The position numbers were made by a program, and so were the translations under genes. Under the pieces are notes generated by a model. The model searched no databases, was not told the DNA's origin, and was given only the letters and a program-made list of their open reading frames with translations. Positions 16,425-25,374 of a stretch of 64,000 bases of DNA are shown here, one piece after another (positions within the stretch are counted from its first letter, which is position 1; every line of letters begins with the position of its first letter). The DNA comes from Williamsia sp. 1135 (lineage in GTDB: Bacteria; Actinomycetota; Actinomycetes; Mycobacteriales; Mycobacteriaceae): contig NZ_MJEI01000095.1 of assembly GCF_002095395.1 (NCBI RefSeq), positions 1 through 64,000 on the forward strand. The letters run 5' to 3'.

Positions 16425-17487
16425 ACACCGGCAACGCCTCCGACATCCGCGAAATGCTCGGCCTCCGCACCGCGGCCGCACGGGTACTGGTCGCTGCTTT
16501 CGTCGCCACGTACGCACTGATCGCCACGACAGCCAGCCCACCCGGGAGCCTTTGGTACGAACTCACCGCGTGGTTCATCATCAGCCTGGCCGCTATCGCG
16601 CTCGTCGTGGTCCGAGGCGACCCACTACCGATGCTGATAACCGCTGCTCTGACCACGTCCGGTGTAGTGGCAATGAACGTGATTCTGTTGGCGGTCCACC
16701 CGCCGGTCTCGGGTCTACAGCTATGGCCACTGTCAGCGGTCACCGCCATCTATACCTATATGTGCGTACGCGGCCGGACGACCTGGGCGTGGATAGGCAT
16801 GCTCGCAGTTCTCGCGAGCTATGTGATGTGGGCACAGCGGACCGGCATGGGATACGTGACCGGGCTGCAACTGTCGGTAATCAACTTCGCGCCGCTCGTG
16901 ACGGCGACGTTCTTCGGATGGACGATCCGCCCCGCTGCCCAGAATATTTTTCGCTACGTAGACAAACCACTGTCCGTGCCGCGGCCGAAGCGGCAGACGC
17001 GGCCGTCCTCGACGAGCGCGACCATAGACTCACCCAGCTCGATGAACTCACCCGGCCTCTGCTCGAGCGCTTGGCGGGCTACGGCTCCCTCACGGACGAC
17101 GACCGGACAACAGCAGGACTACTCGAAGCCCACCTCCGCGACACTCTTCGGGCGCCAACTCTGACGACACCTGCGATCACCCGCGCCGTCAACCAAGCAC
17201 GCTCGCGCGGAGTGGAAGTGGTGATGCTCGACGACCACGGACTCGACGACGTTCCCGCCGACCCTCGGGACCAACTACTCGACCGCGTCCTCGACACTAT
17301 CGCCGCCGCCGATTCCGGCACGGTGACGATTCGCATCCTCCCGCCACGACGCGAGGCGCTGCTCACTATCGTCCACCGGACGACCGATACACTCAGTCGC
17401 TTCGAATTCCGTCTCGATGGGGAGCTGACCCGCCGTGATTCACCTATTCGAGCTACACCCCATACGAAAGTGATTTGGCACGATTGA
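16421..17487 (+). pseudogene. Second membrane protein of module 1, frameshifted
   Basis: The gene begins at TTG 16421 (or ATG 16409), overlapping the kinase stop. The first frame gives a membrane region of about six helices and ends in nonsense. The correct continuation (SLRRQTTVRAAAEAADAAVL and onwards to 17487) is in the next frame, matching the paralogue at 19938 (LREQATLRVAAEAADKAVLE). One extra T in the run of five at 16947-16951 restores it. The soluble part has a degenerate kinase-like end without N or G boxes. With the regulator deleted as well, module 1 may be inactive, unless this is a sequencing error. Confidence 0.75.
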
Positions 17488-17549
17488 AGGCAGGGAACTG
17501 TCGTCGGGGGACGCGAGTTCATAGGTCGTTCGCCATGAGGAGCGCGTAC

Positions 17550-17873
17550 GTGAAAGCAATTCCCGAAAGTCGTGCGCAAACGCTGCTGTCGTCGATCGAA
17601 GCATCCTTGCGAGAAAGCGGTCAGTACCTTGCCCGCTGCGAGGGAGCCGACACCGCTCGCGTTCAGGAGATTCGGTCGGCCGGGCGCCGTGTCGGCCGTA
17701 CTCTCGGCTGGTCAGTACGCACCGTCGTTTCGCCGCCGGCTCCTGACAGGACGGTCAACGTCACGGTTGTGGTGCTGAAGTCAACGCCCTTGCATGAAGA
17801 ACTGATGCGCATCCGCGACCGGAAAGCAATGCAAAAGGTCATCAACGGATTCAAGGCCGGGCTGTATTCGTAG
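17550..17873 (+). CDS. Hypothetical protein between signalling modules
   Basis: The GTG start at 17550 is preceded by GAGGAG; an ATG at 17535 would add five residues. About 107 residues follow (KAIPESRAQTLLSSIEASLR onward), mostly helical with basic patches, and no signal peptide. It ends KVINGFKAGLYS. The family is not recognised. It is the only gene between module 1 and module 2 and has no counterpart in module 3. Confidence 0.55.
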   Translation: MKAIPESRAQTLLSSIEASLRESGQYLARCEGADTARVQEIRSAGRRVGRTLGWSVRTVVSPPAPDRTVNVTVVVLKSTPLHEELMRIRDRKAMQKVINGFKAGLYS

Positions 17874-18079
17874 CTCTATGTAATGCCGCGCCGGGTTGCG
17901 CCGATGAGCATCCGAGTGGCGATGTCGCTGAGAATTCACTCGACAAGCGTTGAGCACGGCGCTGCCGTAGCTGTTCCTACGTTCGTATGACAGCGATGAT
18001 CGCCGCCTGCGGGCGTGGCGTCAGACACACACGCTGTCCTGCGATGCTGGATGATCAAAGCACGACGAAAGGGCGGTGC

Positions 18080-18733
18080 ATGAGTTCCATGAGGAAAGTC
18101 GGTGTCATCGAAGACCACTCATCAGTGGTGCTGGGCCTCCGGGCAATGATGGCCGACCATCCTCATCTGGAGGTCGTAGCGACCGCGGGAACAGTTACCG
18201 ATCTGCTCGCCCAAGGTCTCGACCTCGATCTCGTCCTGCTTGACCTGAGACTGTCGGATGGGTCCTCCCCTTCCGCCAACGTCGAGCAATTACGCGCTGC
18301 CGGTCTCGAGGCTTTGGTCTTCACCGGAGCCGAGAACCCGTACCTGGTCCGACAAGCCGCCAAAGCCGGCGTGCTGGGCGTCGTGCGGAAGTCGGAGCCA
18401 ACGGACGTCGTGGTCGCAGCCATCTCCGCGGCCGCCGAAGGACGCCAGGTGGTGACCACCGAGTGGGCCGCAGCGATCGACGGCGACCCGGGACTCGCCG
18501 ACGTCGAACTGAGTCCGCGCCAGCGAGACGTTCTGGCTCTGTACGCATCAGGTGAACAAGCCGATCGCGTGGCGCGAATGACCGGTTTGTCGCCGAACAC
18601 GGTCAACGACTATCTCGCCCGGATCCGAGTCAAGTACGCTCAGGCCGGCCGCCCGGCGGGTTCGAAGGTGGAGTTGTATCAGCGGGCCGTCGAAGACGGA
18701 CTCCTCCCAATGCCCGAACACCCCCGTCGATGA
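18080..18733 (+). CDS. NarL/FixJ-type response regulator, module 2
   Basis: The protein has 217 residues from ATG 18080 with ribosome site AAAGGGCGG. The receiver domain (residues about 5-120) has the acidic pair ED in GVIEDHSSV, the phospho-acceptor in DLVLLDLRLSDGSS, the Thr in LVFTGAE and the Lys in GVVRKSEP. The LuxR-type helix-turn-helix (about 145-210) reads LSPRQRDVLALYASGEQADR, then MTGLSPNTVNDYLARIRVKY. It activates or represses transcription when phosphorylated, presumably by the kinase encoded next. Its stop overlaps the kinase start (ATGA), so the two are translationally coupled. Confidence 0.92.
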   Translation: MSSMRKVGVIEDHSSVVLGLRAMMADHPHLEVVATAGTVTDLLAQGLDLDLVLLDLRLSDGSSPSANVEQLRAAGLEALVFTGAENPYLVRQAAKAGVLGVVRKSEPTDVVVAAISAAAEGRQVVTTEWAAAIDGDPGLADVELSPRQRDVLALYASGEQADRVARMTGLSPNTVNDYLARIRVKYAQAGRPAGSKVELYQRAVEDGLLPMPEHPRR

Positions 18734-19941
18734 GCATCCTCGCATCTCGCCAGCTCATGTCCCGTGCGGTGTCTGTCAGCGGGGAAAATGTCGATCGAAT
18801 ACTGCGTATGGTGGCCCGTCTGGTAAGCGTTGGATACGTCGCTTATCTCACTTTGCTGATGCCGTCGATCGCAAGCGAATCGGCCCGGATGGCCCCATGG
18901 TGGACCCCGCCCACCGTGATAGCGGTGTTCGGTCTCGGCATACTTCCCGGTGTTCTGTCCTTCCGGTCCAACGTCCGCCTCATCAGGGTAGGGGCGGCCG
19001 CCGCAGCGCTGGCCTTCTTGCTCGCCGCAGCCGTGTGGCCTTTTGCCTGGAAAGGCCCCGATCTCGCTGCGGGCGATGCGTTCTGGCTCGCATCCTTCCC
19101 TGGGCTGGCGAGCCTGGCAGCGATCGTCGCGTGGCCGATCTGGGCAGCTTTCCTTTACATGGTTGTGAGCTGCACCAGCGTCATGGCGATCACGGCCGCT
19201 GCGCGCGGCGGCTCGTCCTTCGGGATGCTGCTCACCGACATCGCATTCGCGATCATGTTCTGCACCCTGTTCGTGGGGGGAGCCGCGATGGCGATACGAA
19301 CTGGACGACTACTCGATTCCACCACCGCCATGTCGCATCAAGCCGCGGCCAGCGCGTCGGCGCAGCACGCGCGGAGGGTGGAGAGCGAACGCTTCGATGC
19401 CTTGGTCCACGACAGCGTGTTGGCATCGCTTCTTGCCGCGAGCCGTGGCCAGCCACCGACCGTCGTCGGCCCGCTCGCGGAATCGACGCTGACCGAACTC
19501 GACGCGCTGCACTCTCCTCCGGTGCTGCACCCGGTGTTCTCCACCGACGAGGCGATCACACACTTGCGGTCTGCATCCGCCGACGCCGACGACCGTGCGA
19601 CCTTCGATGTACAACACATCGACAGCAGCGCGATCGAGCAACTTCCCGCGGACGACGTGCGCGCCGTCGGATCTGCCCTCTCCGAGGCCCTACGAAACAG
19701 TCGCTTACACGCGGGTAGCAACGCCTGCCGGACCGTGACCGTGAGACTGTCCGAGGCCCTGCTGACGGTCGATGTGGTCGACGACGGTGAGGGTTTCGAC
19801 ACCACAGCCGTTGCTCCGAATCGTCTTGGTATTGCGGTCAGCATCATTGGCCGTATGCGACGCCTGACCGACGGCTCCGCACATGTACAGAGCAGCCCGG
19901 GATCGGGAACACGAGTGCACCTCGAATGGCCGATCCCATGA
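18730..19941 (+). CDS. Membrane histidine kinase, module 2
   Basis: The protein has 403 residues. The N-terminal half has about six transmembrane helices (residues 30-195) with VGYVAYLTLLMPSIA and FWLASFPGLASLAAIVAW. The acceptor-like helix is ERFDALVHDSVLASLLAASR at about residue 220; the HD pair is the likely phosphorylation site. The ATPase domain has N box (SEALRNSRLHAG), G1 (DDGEGFD) and G2 (GSGTRVHLEW). Most similar in the window to 15120-16424, and less so to 60550-61761. Four-base overlaps on both sides (ATGA) put it in one operon with the regulator and the second membrane protein. Confidence 0.92.
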   Translation: MSILASRQLMSRAVSVSGENVDRILRMVARLVSVGYVAYLTLLMPSIASESARMAPWWTPPTVIAVFGLGILPGVLSFRSNVRLIRVGAAAAALAFLLAAAVWPFAWKGPDLAAGDAFWLASFPGLASLAAIVAWPIWAAFLYMVVSCTSVMAITAAARGGSSFGMLLTDIAFAIMFCTLFVGGAAMAIRTGRLLDSTTAMSHQAAASASAQHARRVESERFDALVHDSVLASLLAASRGQPPTVVGPLAESTLTELDALHSPPVLHPVFSTDEAITHLRSASADADDRATFDVQHIDSSAIEQLPADDVRAVGSALSEALRNSRLHAGSNACRTVTVRLSEALLTVDVVDDGEGFDTTAVAPNRLGIAVSIIGRMRRLTDGSAHVQSSPGSGTRVHLEWPIP

Positions 19942-21020
19942 CCGAGACGACAACACCCGACGTTCATGAGGTACTCGGGTTCAGAACCAGCGCGGCCAGG
20001 CTGCTCGTCGGAGCATTCGTCGTCACCTACGCCCTGATTGCCGTGAACACCAGCCCACCAGGAAGCATCTGGTTCGAGCTCACCGCGTGGCTCATCATGA
20101 GCCTGGCGGCAGTAGCTCTCATCACGGTGAGGGGAGACCCGCTACCGATTCCGATCACCGTCGCTTTGACCGCCTCTGGTGTGGTGGCGATGAACCTCGT
20201 TCTGTACAAGGTGGACCCGCCGATCTCGGGCCTGCAGCTGTGGCCGTCATGGGCGGCACTCGCCATCTACATCTATATGTGCGTGCGGGGCCGGGCAGTG
20301 TGGGCGTGGATCGGAATGATCGCCATTCTGGGATCCCACATGCTGTGGGGGCAACGAATGGGGATCGGTTACGTGGAAGGTTTGCAGCTGTCGGTGGTCA
20401 AGCTGGCGCCGCTGCTCATGGCAACGTTCTTCGCGTGGAGGATCCGGCCTGCCTCCCGCCGGGTTTTCGAACTTCGTGAGCAGGCCACGCTGCGGGTCGC
20501 AGCTGAAGCTGCAGACAAGGCCGTGCTCGAGGAACGTGACCGCAGGTTGGCCCAGCTCGACGAAGTCGCCCGGCCACTTCTGGAGCGTTTAGCCAGAGGC
20601 GATCCTCTCGCCGACGATGACCGGCTCACAGCCAGACTTCTCGAAGCCCACCTCCGCGATACGTTGCGGGCACCCGCGCTGGCCACACCTGCGATCGGGA
20701 ACGCCATCGAAGCAACCCGTTCCCGCGGTGTCGAAGTGGTGATGCTCGACGATGGTGGGCTCGACGGCAAACCTGTATCAGTCCGAGATCGCCTGCTGAA
20801 CAACGTCCGCGACGCCCTGGACGGCGCGGACACCGGGACTCTGACAATTCGCGTACTGCCGCCGCACCGCGAGACACTGCTGACGGTTCTGCACACCACC
20901 GACAACGACATCACCCGCCTCGAATACGGGCAGGACGGTCAATTGATGCCCGCCCAGCGTGCCGATAACGCAGACGAGCGTGCCCATGTCGACGTCGAGT
21001 GGGCCGTAGATCCTGCATGA
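19938..21020 (+). CDS. Second membrane protein of module 2, kinase-like but without ATP-binding boxes
   Basis: ATG 19938 overlaps the kinase stop (an ATG at 19926 is also possible). The product has about 360 residues. Residues 15-170 form about six helices (LLVGAFVVTYALIAVNTSPP, LWPSWAALAIYIYMCVRGRA). A long helical region follows (RVAAEAADKAVLEERDRRLA, then LDEVARPLLERLARGDPLAD) that resembles a dimerisation helix, then a compact domain (LLEAHLRDTLRAPALATPAI, VEVVMLDDGGLD). The N, G1 and G2 boxes of histidine kinases are not present, and no acceptor His is seen. It is probably a partner, sensor or modulator of the adjacent kinase. Confidence 0.8.
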   Translation: MTETTTPDVHEVLGFRTSAARLLVGAFVVTYALIAVNTSPPGSIWFELTAWLIMSLAAVALITVRGDPLPIPITVALTASGVVAMNLVLYKVDPPISGLQLWPSWAALAIYIYMCVRGRAVWAWIGMIAILGSHMLWGQRMGIGYVEGLQLSVVKLAPLLMATFFAWRIRPASRRVFELREQATLRVAAEAADKAVLEERDRRLAQLDEVARPLLERLARGDPLADDDRLTARLLEAHLRDTLRAPALATPAIGNAIEATRSRGVEVVMLDDGGLDGKPVSVRDRLLNNVRDALDGADTGTLTIRVLPPHRETLLTVLHTTDNDITRLEYGQDGQLMPAQRADNADERAHVDVEWAVDPA

Positions 21021-21031
21021 CAACAATTTTT

Positions 21032-21115
21032 CGGCACGGTCGAGGGTAACTACGGCACGGTCGAGGGTTACTAGGGCACGGTCGAGGGTTACTAGGGCAC
21101 GGTCGACGGTCAGGT
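21032..21115. repeat. Four tandem 21-bp repeats
   Basis: The unit is close to CGGCACGGTCGAGGGTTACTA, repeated four times; the first three units differ by one or two bases and the last is more divergent. The array lies just after the stop of the module 2 membrane protein and immediately before the truncated monooxygenase fragment. Confidence 0.9.
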
Positions 21116-21120
21116 ACTGG

Positions 21121-21527
21121 ATGTGCGAGCTACGGCGCAGCGAATCCACCAGCGCGACATGGCCGAGTTCGGGATGTCGACGTACATCATCGTCCGCGAC
21201 ACCGAGAAGGAAGCGCGCGCCGAACTCGACCGCATCACCACCATCGACCCGAACTCGCCGGGCTACGCATCGTTCGAGGAGTTCGTCGCGAACTCCGAGC
21301 TCGACGTCGAGGTGTCCAAGCGCGAGTACTCCGTCGGGACCCGGGGCCTGCGTCCCGACCTGGTCGGCACGCCCGAGCAGGTCGCCGAGAAGATCAAGGC
21401 CTACCAGGAAGCCGGTGTCACGCTACTGCTGATCCAGTGCTCACCGGCACATGAGGAACTCGCCCGCATCGCCGAGCAGGTCTTCCCGCTCGTCCCGGCC
21501 CGCGAGCGGGCGGTGGCTACGGTCTGA
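21121..21527 (+). pseudogene. C-terminal fragment of an LLM-type flavin monooxygenase (SfnG/SsuD-like)
   Basis: The frame encodes about 134 residues that align with the C-terminal third of dimethylsulfone/alkanesulfonate-type FMN monooxygenases: HQRDMAEFGMSTYIIVRDTE, then SPGYASFEEFV, then RGLRPDLVGTPEQVAEKIKA, then LLLIQCSPAHEELARIAEQV. The N-terminal barrel with the flavin site is missing; the 21-bp tandem repeats lie in its place. An ATG at 21123 region could give a short product but not a working enzyme. Convergent with, and overlapping by ten bases, the SGNH gene. Confidence 0.8.
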
Positions 21528-22670
21528 GGTTCGCCGCTGTTGCCGCGAAACGTCGTCCGATCCGCTCGTGCGTCGCCGCGTCGGGATGCAGTTGATCCGG
21601 CAACGGGAGCTCCGCGAAGTCGTTCTCGCCATACAGATCTCGTCCATCGAGGTAGTGGAGGTTCCGGTCGTCGCCGGCCCGTTCGGTGACGATGCGGGAG
21701 AGCTCGTCCCTGATCACGGTCAGCGTCAGCTTCCCGGCAGCGGTCTCCGCCGGATCACCGGTCGCACGGAACTCCACGCGTCCCTCCGCGAACGCACCGG
21801 GGTCGAAGGCCCCGGGCCCCGGGGTGTCCTCGTGGATCGCACAGTAGATCGGCGACACCACCAGCATCGGGGTCTCGGGGTGCCCGTCGCGGATGGTGTC
21901 GAGGAAGCCGTGGACCGCAGCGGTGAAGGCCCGCAGCCGCATCAGATCGGCGTTGACGATGTTGATGCCGACCTTGAGGCTGATGACGTCGGCGGGGGTA
22001 TCCCGAATGGCGCGTGCCACAAACAGGTCCAGCATCGCGCCACCCGAGAATCCGAGGTTGACGAGTTCGACTCCGCCTGCGGCTGCAGCAATCGCGGGCC
22101 AGGTGGTGGTCGGAGTGTGAGCCCCGGATCCCTGGCTGATCGAACTGCCGTAGTGGACCCAGATTGGGCGCGGTGTGCCGGTCGCCGGTTCGATTGCGGC
22201 ATCGGTGCGCAGCGCGACGAGTTCGACATTTTCGTTGTGTGGCAACCAGATCTCGACGTCTTTGCTTCGGGAACCAGGTCACCGAAGCCGAGAGTGCTCA
22301 CCGCTCCCGACTGATGATCGACCGTGCCCGCGGCCATGTCGACGGTGACGGTGGTGCCGGCCGCCGCGATCGCTCGACCAGCTTGCTCTCCGTCGATGAA
22401 CAGCTCGAACACACCATCAGGGCGCGATGGCAGACCGATGAAGTGACGCTTCGTGGACCGCACATCCAGCTCGATCAGCGTCGCGGCGGTTCGGAAGGCA
22501 AGTCGCACACCCGAGGGTTGCGATTCGGCCATCGCCAATTGAGGGTCGGCGTGTTGCCTGCGGGCGCCTGCCGGCAGGCGATGCACGAGCACACCATTCG
22601 ACGTGTGCTCGAGGTCGGCCGCGCCACGCACTAGGCGCGCGGTGATGGGCGTTGTCGTGGTCTTGTTCAT
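21517..22670 (-). pseudogene. SGNH/GDSL-family hydrolase, frameshifted
   Basis: The start ATG 22670 overlaps the TetR stop (ATGA). The first frame encodes a beta-sandwich-like N-terminal domain (TAATLIELDVRSTKRHFIGL, VFELFIDGEQAG); it loses sense after PEAKT. The next frame continues (VEIWLPHNENVELVALRTDA) with the esterase domain: nucleophile-type block WVHYGSSISQG, GFSGGAMLDLF, the KVGIN block and the LPDQLHPDAATHERIG His block. Adding one A at 22261-22263 (three A on the coding strand) rejoins them into about 385 residues. It would hydrolyse an ester of unknown substrate. Confidence 0.8.
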
Positions 22671-23233
22671 CGCGGCCAATTCCGTAGCAGGACATCGAGA
22701 GTACCGAGAATTGTGGTCCAGGACTCCTGCGAGTCCGGTGCACTGTGGCTGAATCCACCGGCCGCCTCGAGGCTCGAGTATCCATGGAAGACGCTGCCCA
22801 ACAGTCGAACTGCATGCGTTTGGTCATCTCCGGAGAGGTCGTAGCCCCGCAGGATCGCCCGCATCATCTGAGCGTGCTTGACGCCGGCACTCACCGCAGC
22901 GGTCTCCGGATCGAGACGGAACTGGGTGGCCGCGTATCGGCCGGGATGCTCCCGTGAATAGTCACGGTAGGAGTCTGCGAAAGCGATCAACGCGTCCTTA
23001 CCGGCCCGACCGGCCAACGCGTCAGACGCCCGCTCGGCGAGCTCGTCCAACGCCAGGAGCGCAATCCCTGTCTTCAGTTCCTGGGTGTTCTTGAGATGCG
23101 AGTACAGGCTGGCGACCTTGACGTCGAACCGCCTGGCCAGCTCCGAGGCCGTCACCTGGTCGAAGCCGACCTCATCGGCAAGCTCAGCACCTGCCCGGAC
23201 CAGACGTTCTCTGGTCAATCCCACGCGCGGCAT
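22667..23233 (-). CDS. TetR-family repressor
   Basis: The protein has 188 residues. The N-terminal helix-turn-helix (residues about 8-55) reads GLTRERLVRAGAELADEVGF, VTASELARRFDVKVASLYSH. The C-terminal ligand domain has the pattern LRGYDLSGDDQTHAVRLLGS, FHGYSSLEAAGGF of the WHG/TetR_C_33 type. It is the first gene of a two-gene operon with the SGNH hydrolase, with an ATGA overlap, and probably represses that operon. Upstream, two TTAGG-plus-AAA direct repeats within 23235-23290 may be its operator. Ligand unknown. Confidence 0.9.
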   Translation of the reverse strand: MPRVGLTRERLVRAGAELADEVGFDQVTASELARRFDVKVASLYSHLKNTQELKTGIALLALDELAERASDALAGRAGKDALIAFADSYRDYSREHPGRYAATQFRLDPETAAVSAGVKHAQMMRAILRGYDLSGDDQTHAVRLLGSVFHGYSSLEAAGGFSHSAPDSQESWTTILGTLDVLLRNWPR

Positions 23234-23431
23234 AAGTGACCTCCAATTTCCCTAACTAGAGGCTACATTTTCCTAATACCCTTAGCAAGTCCCGGTCGTC
23301 CCGTTGCGCAGCTCACACGAACGGCGCCCATCCAAATGCCATATGCTCACGAATTACGTTCAGACACAACGCAAGAGAGCAACTCTGTCTCACAAATGAC
23401 AGAGACGATCAGGAATCGCGGAGGTGGGAGC

Positions 23432-24655
23432 ATGAGCCAAGGGCACGCCCTGGGCCTCGCGATCACCGGCACCGAGATCACACTCCTGCTCATCGACGCC
23501 ACAAACCACGATGTGGTCGCCAGGAACAGAGTCGCACTACCTGCCGTGGACGCCACCCTGCCCGACCACCTCGACCGCCTGGTGGAGTCGGCACCCTTCC
23601 CGGCTCAGCGTGTTGCCGTGGCGTGCACCGACCCGACGGTCCAGATTCTGCTCACCGATCGCGCCCGCCGGATCAACGCCCCCGCCTGGCTTGCCCATGC
23701 GATCATCACCTCCTCGACCCCGGCGCTCACCGCCGCGGTGTCGTCGAAGTTCCCCGGCGCCAACCCCCTGGTCGTGGTGCTCCTCGATCACCATGGCCGA
23801 CCCGAGACCACCGCACCCCTGATGTTGATCGACCCGGCCCTCGGAACCGTCATCGACACCGCGCAGGCTCCGAGCGCACACCTACCGGCATACGAGCAGG
23901 CGGGTGCCGACGCCCTGGCCGACGCGATGGCCGCCCTGCCTGTCGTCGGCCTCGGAGTCGACGTCATCGTCGCTGCCGGCGCAGGTGCGGAGATGCACGG
24001 TGTCATCCAGGAGATGTCCCGTGCGGCGGGTCTCCCGGTCCGGGAAATCGGCGGCCGGTACAGCGTCGCGTTCGGTGCCGCGCTGTTGGCCGGACGCGAG
24101 CGGCCCATGCCTGCGCACGGCCGGTCCCCGAAGGCCAGACCGTCCCATCTCGCAGTCGCCGTCATGGGGCTCTCCGCCGTCTTACTCGCCGGCGGACTCG
24201 CGGTTGCCGTGGCCCAGCACCCCGACAAGGAAGCACCCTCACTCTCCGATTCGAGCCTGCCCGTCACCTCTACGTCCGCGGCCGACGATCCGCCGTCGTC
24301 GACCGGTAAGGCCGCGCAGGCACCGCCTACCCGGCATACGTCCTCGGAAGCGGTCACCAGCGCCCCGTCGACCACCGAGAGCTCCATCGCCACGACCACG
24401 GAATCGCGGCCACCCCTGCCCGCCACCCCGGACTCGACATCTCGGCGGCAGAACACTCCCAACCCGGGGCGCCCTCCGGCCACGACAGAGCGAGAAACAT
24501 CGACGCGGCCGGTCTACACCCCGCCTCCGATCTACACCCCGCCGACGCGGACCACCACGCCTGCGACCCAGACGCCACCGGACGCACCGGCGCCGCCCCC
24601 GGATGAGTCCGAGAATGCGGACTCCAGCGTCCCTGACGCCGCGCCGTCGAGATGA
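23432..24655 (+). CDS. Membrane protein with actin-fold-like N-terminal domain and Pro/Thr-rich exterior
   Basis: The start ATG 23432 (MSQGHALGLAITGTEITLLL) has ribosome site GGAGGTGGGAGC; an earlier ATG at 23336 lacks one. Residues 1-215 look like a cytoplasmic ASKHA-type domain as in the DUF7159 group of mycobacterial proteins (GLAITGTEITLLLID, VAVACTDP, GAGAEMHGVI, FGAALLAGRE). A transmembrane helix (about 240-260, VMGLSAVLLAGGLAVAVAQ) is followed by about 150 residues rich in Pro, Ser and Thr outside the membrane (YTPPPIYTPPTRTTTPATQT). Role unknown; likely envelope associated. Convergent with the hemerythrin gene. Confidence 0.7.
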   Translation: MSQGHALGLAITGTEITLLLIDATNHDVVARNRVALPAVDATLPDHLDRLVESAPFPAQRVAVACTDPTVQILLTDRARRINAPAWLAHAIITSSTPALTAAVSSKFPGANPLVVVLLDHHGRPETTAPLMLIDPALGTVIDTAQAPSAHLPAYEQAGADALADAMAALPVVGLGVDVIVAAGAGAEMHGVIQEMSRAAGLPVREIGGRYSVAFGAALLAGRERPMPAHGRSPKARPSHLAVAVMGLSAVLLAGGLAVAVAQHPDKEAPSLSDSSLPVTSTSAADDPPSSTGKAAQAPPTRHTSSEAVTSAPSTTESSIATTTESRPPLPATPDSTSRRQNTPNPGRPPATTERETSTRPVYTPPPIYTPPTRTTTPATQTPPDAPAPPPDESENADSSVPDAAPSR

Positions 24656-24672
24656 ACGGCAGCCGGGCCGAC

Positions 24673-25173
24673 CTACTTGATGACGGCGTCGATCGTCTTC
24701 TTCAGTGCCGACGGTTGCGCGGGCGAGTGCGGTGCCTTGGCCCGCGACTCGAGCAGCTGTTCACCGATGCGCTGGAGTTCTTTGCGTCCGAGCGTCTTTC
24801 GGACCTCCGGGAACCACTCGGCTTCCTCTTCCTCGATGTGATGCTCCACGTTCTCTATGAGGACGGAGGTCTTGGCGTCGAACCGTTCGTCGTCGGGGGT
24901 CATCGTGACGAGTTCCATGACCAGCAGGTCTGCGACGTGATGCTCTTCGTACGATTCCAGGATGTCGTCCTCGACGTCCGGGACCGCTTTGCGAACTGCG
25001 GGGTACATGACCTCGTTCTCGATGTACGTGTGGACCGTCAGCGCTTCGATGATCTTGGCGACGGTGTCGGCCTTCTTTTTCTTTGCATCGGGGCCGGCGT
25101 CGCGAAACTCTTTGAACAGCTTCTTGATTGCTTTGTGGTCGTCTTTGAGGATGACAATGGCATCTGTCGACAT
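24673..25173 (-). CDS. Hemerythrin HHE-domain protein
   Basis: The start ATG 25173 is chosen because AGGAGAG precedes it; 60 residues of upstream open frame show no domain. The 166-residue product has a hemerythrin four-helix bundle: ILKDDHKAIKKLFKEF (first His), EALTVHTYIENEVMYPAVRK (H and E), YEEHHVADLLVMEL (HH), IENVEHHIEEEEAEWFPEVR (HH and E). These ligands bind a non-haem di-iron centre. Similar proteins in actinobacteria sense or store oxygen or nitric oxide. Monocistronic and convergent with its neighbour. Confidence 0.93.
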   Translation of the reverse strand: MSTDAIVILKDDHKAIKKLFKEFRDAGPDAKKKKADTVAKIIEALTVHTYIENEVMYPAVRKAVPDVEDDILESYEEHHVADLLVMELVTMTPDDERFDAKTSVLIENVEHHIEEEEAEWFPEVRKTLGRKELQRIGEQLLESRAKAPHSPAQPSALKKTIDAVIK

Positions 25174-25374
25174 CGAACTCTCCTGGGTGAGCGGGATATA
25201 CCTGAGGGCACCGGCAGGTTGCCCCTGAACCCAGCGGATCAAACCAGGACGCCTAGGCGCTGACCCGCATCTTTTCGAATTGCGGCAAGGCATGCACTGC
25301 CCTAAAGTGACCGTGACGATCATCATCGGGTGCACCCTGCACTCGGGCACCACTGTCGAAAGGCTTGGTCATCC

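Noticed and set aside
16421-17487. Programmed frameshift at the T run
   Set aside because: The shift needed is +1-type repair of a missing base, no shift-stimulating structure was seen, and the paralogues at 19938 and 61758 are in one frame.
21032-21115. CRISPR array
   Set aside because: The units are contiguous with no spacers, and no cas genes are present.
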